From the NCBI GenBank assembly GCA_958496175.1, contig OY292278.1:17608001-17672000 (forward strand): a DNA stretch of 64,000 bases, given 5' to 3'. This stretch comes from Sisyra terminalis (Eukaryota; Arthropoda; Insecta; Neuroptera; Sisyridae). Shown piece by piece: positions 60,160 through 64,000 of the stretch (position 1 is its first letter; each line of letters opens with the position of its first letter). Made by a program: the position numbers and the translations under genes. A model generated the notes under the pieces. The model was not told the DNA's origin. It ran no database searches and saw only the letters and a list, made by a program, of their open reading frames with translations.

Positions 60160-62270
60160 GTAATAGTAAAAAATGAGTCTCCTACACACCCTGAAGACTA
60201 TTTTAAAACGATCGTATCAAGAATATTAAAACGTATGGAAAAATAATTTGACGTCAAAGTTGTGGTTTTAGTTAATATTCTAATGTGTTCAACGACGATC
60301 TCTCGTTTAGAATATTAAATATCAGAAAATCATTTTGTTTTCCTCAATAAAATCATGTGATTATTATGAACCATGAAGAATTGATAACTAATTGAATTGA
60401 CAGTTTTATACTTGAGCCACAAGAGGTCAGTGTATTCAACTGAAATTTATTGCTTTGTCATTTTTATATACTGCAGCACGGCAATTTTTTAAGGGAAAAT
60501 TAGCTATGGTATATCAAATTGTTAAACATAAACAGAGAGAAATTCTTAGAAATGATTTACTTATCTCTTTTCTACCTTTAAAATAATCGAAACCAATTTA
60601 GGCAAAATAATATGAAACAATAAAATAGGAAACTATATAGTATAGGCAATTCTCATTTCACCGTTTAATAACAATGAAAATTCGCTATTTTTATATAGAA
60701 ACATGAAAATTGATGTTTAAACTTTTGTTTACAAATAAAACTGCATTGTATTAAGCCTTTTTGGGGCCAAAACTGTCCAGTGAAGTCTAGAATATTAAAG
60801 TTTAAATTTCACTTTGGAAATTATCAGAATATTGGAAAGTTTGGTGACAAACTTATACCGAAAATTAAAATTTCAAAGTCAATTTTCAATATTATAACAG
60901 GAAAACTTTGAAACTGAAAATATTTTCTGATCATAAGAATCAATAGTGGTTGAAATTATTCGGTATAGAAATGTAATAAGGCAACTCTTCTGTAATAAAA
61001 AGACTAGTCGATATTTTTACCATCAGAAATTAAAAACTATTTATTAAAGTAACTATTATCTAAACACTTTTAGGGATTTGATTCCTGTTGTTCTAAGAAG
61101 GATAACAAAGAAATAGTGGTGAATAGAGCAAAAGTTATTTTACCAGTAACTGCCGTTTTTCCTTTTGTACAATCTAAATTTAATATCCTTCATATAATTA
61201 ACTTTTGGTGACCGAAATTAGGTTCGGTTACTTTAAAATAGTAAAGAGACCTAGCCAGCCTTAAACAAAAAATTACGGGAGTTTGCCAATTACCAATTAA
61301 AGATAATTTATAGGTATTAAGAGATAAATAAATGAAATCCATATAACATTTATAGTTCAAAATGACTAACAGTTTAGATAAAAATTTGAGGCAGAAGAAA
61401 TTTGAAATCATCAAGGAATGGATTTGAAAATTTAAATGTGTTCAACCTGCAAAAAAATTGTTTTTATACCTTCTTCTCTTTACAATAAAATTGGGTATTA
61501 GTTCCTTCAAGCAATAATAGATGGCCAGTTAAGTATCTATATCAAATAAAAGACAATCAATACCGATACATACAATACTGTCCGTGCTAGCTAATTATCA
61601 AATTAATTTTCTTATCAAAATATTAATCTTTTCTGCCCCTAGGTTATAATCAAAATTAAATTGTTGCTAATTGGCAATTGTAATATTCTGATGAATTATA
61701 ACTTAGCTCCAAGTGGAACATTAAAACATATTTTATCTGCTCTTGAACCCAACTTAATAGCAAGCAAATGTTAATTTTTGCTGTACTTCAATCCTAATTT
61801 AAAATTCAGTTTAACATTTCATTGTTATTCAAATGATTCAGGTTTCAAAGTTGAATACATTTTTATTTATAAAAAAAACGACATAATCAGTGAAAGTTGA
61901 TATGTTTTTTTCGTTCAGATAAAAACGATTCTTTTAGTGTTTTTCCTAAAAGTCAACTTCGGCAAAAAACCCAACACTCAAAACAACTTAATTGCCTATA
62001 GAAATGAACCCGAGTTGTTTTGGTGGTTCGTCTTATAAACCTTTAAAAAAATATACAATCATATTTTTTTTGTTTGGTTTTTTGCCACTCCTATGTATCG
62101 AAAGATACAGGTACTATAAAGTCTTCTCATATATTCTACTTCCTTAAGTATTCGTCGTGTTTTTCTACTCATAGAATTTATATAAAATTTCACCTCTCCG
62201 GTTTCTCATTCTTTTAATATTCCGACACGTGATTCCGATCTCATCCAATCAAAACACGAAAAAAACTTAA

Positions 62271-62396
62271 TACAATGCATGTTTAACCTTGGCCTTCAAT
62301 ATGACGATGGAAGAAGAATGGAAAAATTGTTATTGGAAGCCATTAGCTGAGAATTTGGCAAAATTATATAATGGAAGACAAAACCTTGGCCTCTGA
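62271..62396 (+). other. small coding-like frame, unknown
   Basis: The frame reads YNACLTLAFN, then MTMEEEWKNCYWKPLAENLA and KLYNGRQNLGL with TGA at 62394-62396. It is rich in W, E and C, unlike chance AT-rich frames. The word AACCTTGGCCT occurs on both sides of it. There is no splice support. It could be a decayed exon or repeat-derived sequence. Confidence 0.2.
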
Positions 62397-63608
62397 TAAA
62401 GCGGTGAATTTATTCCTTATCAACATTTCGTAGTTGTGGCTTCAATTAGCATGAGAATCTCTATCTAGATGTATACTAGAACTAGAAGCTAAGTGAGATC
62501 CAAAAACTTTCCTAAAATAGACCCAAAATGATTTAATTTGAAACAAAAACTTTGTTTTACAACGTTGATAATGAAGAGTTCAGATATTGAATTTCCCGGC
62601 GTTATCTTCATAGTATAATACAGTGACTTAATAAGGGGCTCACGAAAAATATTTGGGGACCAAATTATGACGCAGAACTCTTTACAAAATAAAAGTATTA
62701 TCAGAACTAGTTGATAATACATATTTTATTAATAAATGTCAAATATTAACAACTTTGAAATCACCACCGAGTGATTTTTACCAACGTTGACTAAATGGTA
62801 AATTTCGAGGCATATACAGTTCTTCCAGATATTTATTGTAACTCATCTTATAAATTTAAGTTATATTTTAAAAGGATTAATAATAAATTTGATGTCTAAT
62901 GAAGTATAAAATCTTATACCATTAATTTATTTACATAATTGGGATAAGATCGGCATGATTGATCCATATGAATGCATGAAATGTAGTACGGGGGAACCCT
63001 CTCCCAACCATAGTTCTTGGGGACCACCTGGAATAATCCGTAAGGATAGGTTGTACAAATAAGGATATTATGTAAAGAACCTATACGCAGATAATAAGTT
63101 CAATAGAATGTATATGCAAAACCTCAACGTTATTTAATTTTATTTCAAAAAAATTATCAATTTTTAGTCGAAGTCAGGGGAAAACATATTTTTTACCCGA
63201 AAAGTCAGGGATTTTGTATTATAGAAAAAATTGCACACAAATATATATAGAATAGATACTTTTTCGAATCATGATTCGGTTTTTAAATGCAGTAGTACCT
63301 TGTTTAACATTTGGGATGTGTTCTTCAAGAACCTTACGTTAACCGAAATAAGGAGGAAGAAAAGGAAGAAATGGACGGATGGATAGGGATAGGTTACTAA
63401 ATTGAAAAATTCTTGTAATAGGAATATTTTAGATGACAAACATTTCCATGATAGACCAGTTTTATAACGTTGAATATCAAATTTAGAAGATATCCACCTC
63501 TTTCAATTGTTTCGGAAGTTTGCTTCTTCTATGTTAGTACTACCTCTTGTGAATTTCATCACTATCTTTAAATTTGGAAAACCATTCATGTGATGCTCCA
63601 AAACTTTC

Positions 63609-63822
63609 GGCTCATGTCCCTTTTAGAGTCGTAAAATGTGGCAACATTGCATTTTCCTTTTTATTTTTAATTTAATTCTTGAATAAATCGACTCATAAAG
63701 AAAATTTAGTCACAGAAGCGAAAACTATACCATAATAGAATTGAATTAACAAAAAAATCGCGAATAGAAGTAGAAAATGCAATATTGCGAGATTTGACGG
63801 TATTTGAAAAGGGACATGAGCC
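63609..63822. mobile_element. palindromic MITE (GGCTCATGTCCC ends), copy 3
   Basis: Left end GGCTCATGTCCCTTTTAGAG, right end GAAAAGGGACATGAGCC. Target duplication AAACTTTC / AAATTTTC (7 of 8). Internal GTGGCAACATTGCATTTTCC and GAAAATGCAATATTGCGAGA form the inner arms. This is the clearest copy for end definition. Confidence 0.8.
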
Positions 63823-64000
63823 AAATTTTCTTCATTGTTTCCTTCTTAGTCTTTTAAGAAGTTATACAAACTTATGGCTTTGTTTTGACTTAACATTTGA
63901 CTCACTGGAATGTGACGTTGGCCCATACTATTATCCCAAACCCGTAAATGCTTCGTACACAATTTATATAAATACAGAAATTACCGGGTCTTCCAACAAT
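63823..64000. other. non-coding end of window
   Basis: Nothing recognised. Confidence 0.5.

Larger units (their letters stand above)
59070..63608. other. long AT-rich non-coding stretch
   Basis: No supported gene in 4.5 kb. A small open frame at 62271-62396 and a T-run at 60137-60159 are listed separately. Confidence 0.45.

Overview
The window is strongly AT-rich eukaryotic DNA, most likely from an insect. It has long non-coding stretches, short intron-like spacing, a Jockey-clade and an I/LOA-like non-LTR retrotransposon tail, a mariner remnant, several hAT-type miniature elements and a tRNA-derived SINE. I recognise no complete cellular gene. Nearly all open frames are chance frames in AT-rich sequence, or frames running through repeats.

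Possible host coding sequence is sparse and unassigned. There is a short ATG-bearing first exon at 31221-31263 (MVERILEEGEQTNS, then a GTAAGT donor), preceded by a GC-richer block. An open exon-like segment lies at 11989-12133 between a good acceptor and a GTAAGT donor. A coding-like tail at 23352-23540 is followed by AATAAA, and an in-frame but stop-broken segment lies at 21162-21398. The first two both end in phase 1, so they could be alternative upstream exons of one plus-strand gene lying downstream. That is inference.

Layout. From 1 to 9 kb: hAT-like ends with ATCGATG and ATACCGGTAT subterminal words, and the first SINE. From 9 to 17 kb: four more SINE pieces, the 12-kb exon candidate and a hAT MITE. 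From 21 to 26 kb: degenerate coding fragments, then a 424-bp head-to-head inverted repeat carrying hammerhead-ribozyme-like cores. From 28.6 to 29.6 kb: a third hammerhead-like unit directly followed by a 5'-truncated non-LTR element with an RNase H domain. From 30.5 to 31.3 kb: promoter-like block and first-exon candidate. From 36.6 to 37.3 kb: a Jockey reverse-transcriptase tail. At 40-41 kb: two linked minisatellites built on one 12-bp word. At 42.6 and 45.5 kb: two further head-to-head inverted repeats with hammerhead-like cores of unrelated sequence. At 50.9 kb: a mariner remnant. From 54.7 to 55.7 kb: a tandem duplication plus a foldback repeat. From 56.5 to 63.8 kb: three copies of a palindromic MITE with 8-bp target duplications.

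The most notable signal is this recurring arrangement. Three sequence-unrelated repeat families each carry CTGANGA-A / stem II / GAAAC-GTY cores, and in three loci the units are joined head-to-head with the core near the junction. This resembles what is described for Penelope-like retroelements. It needs covariance-model and self-cleavage tests, because every core has one extra A after CTGANGA.
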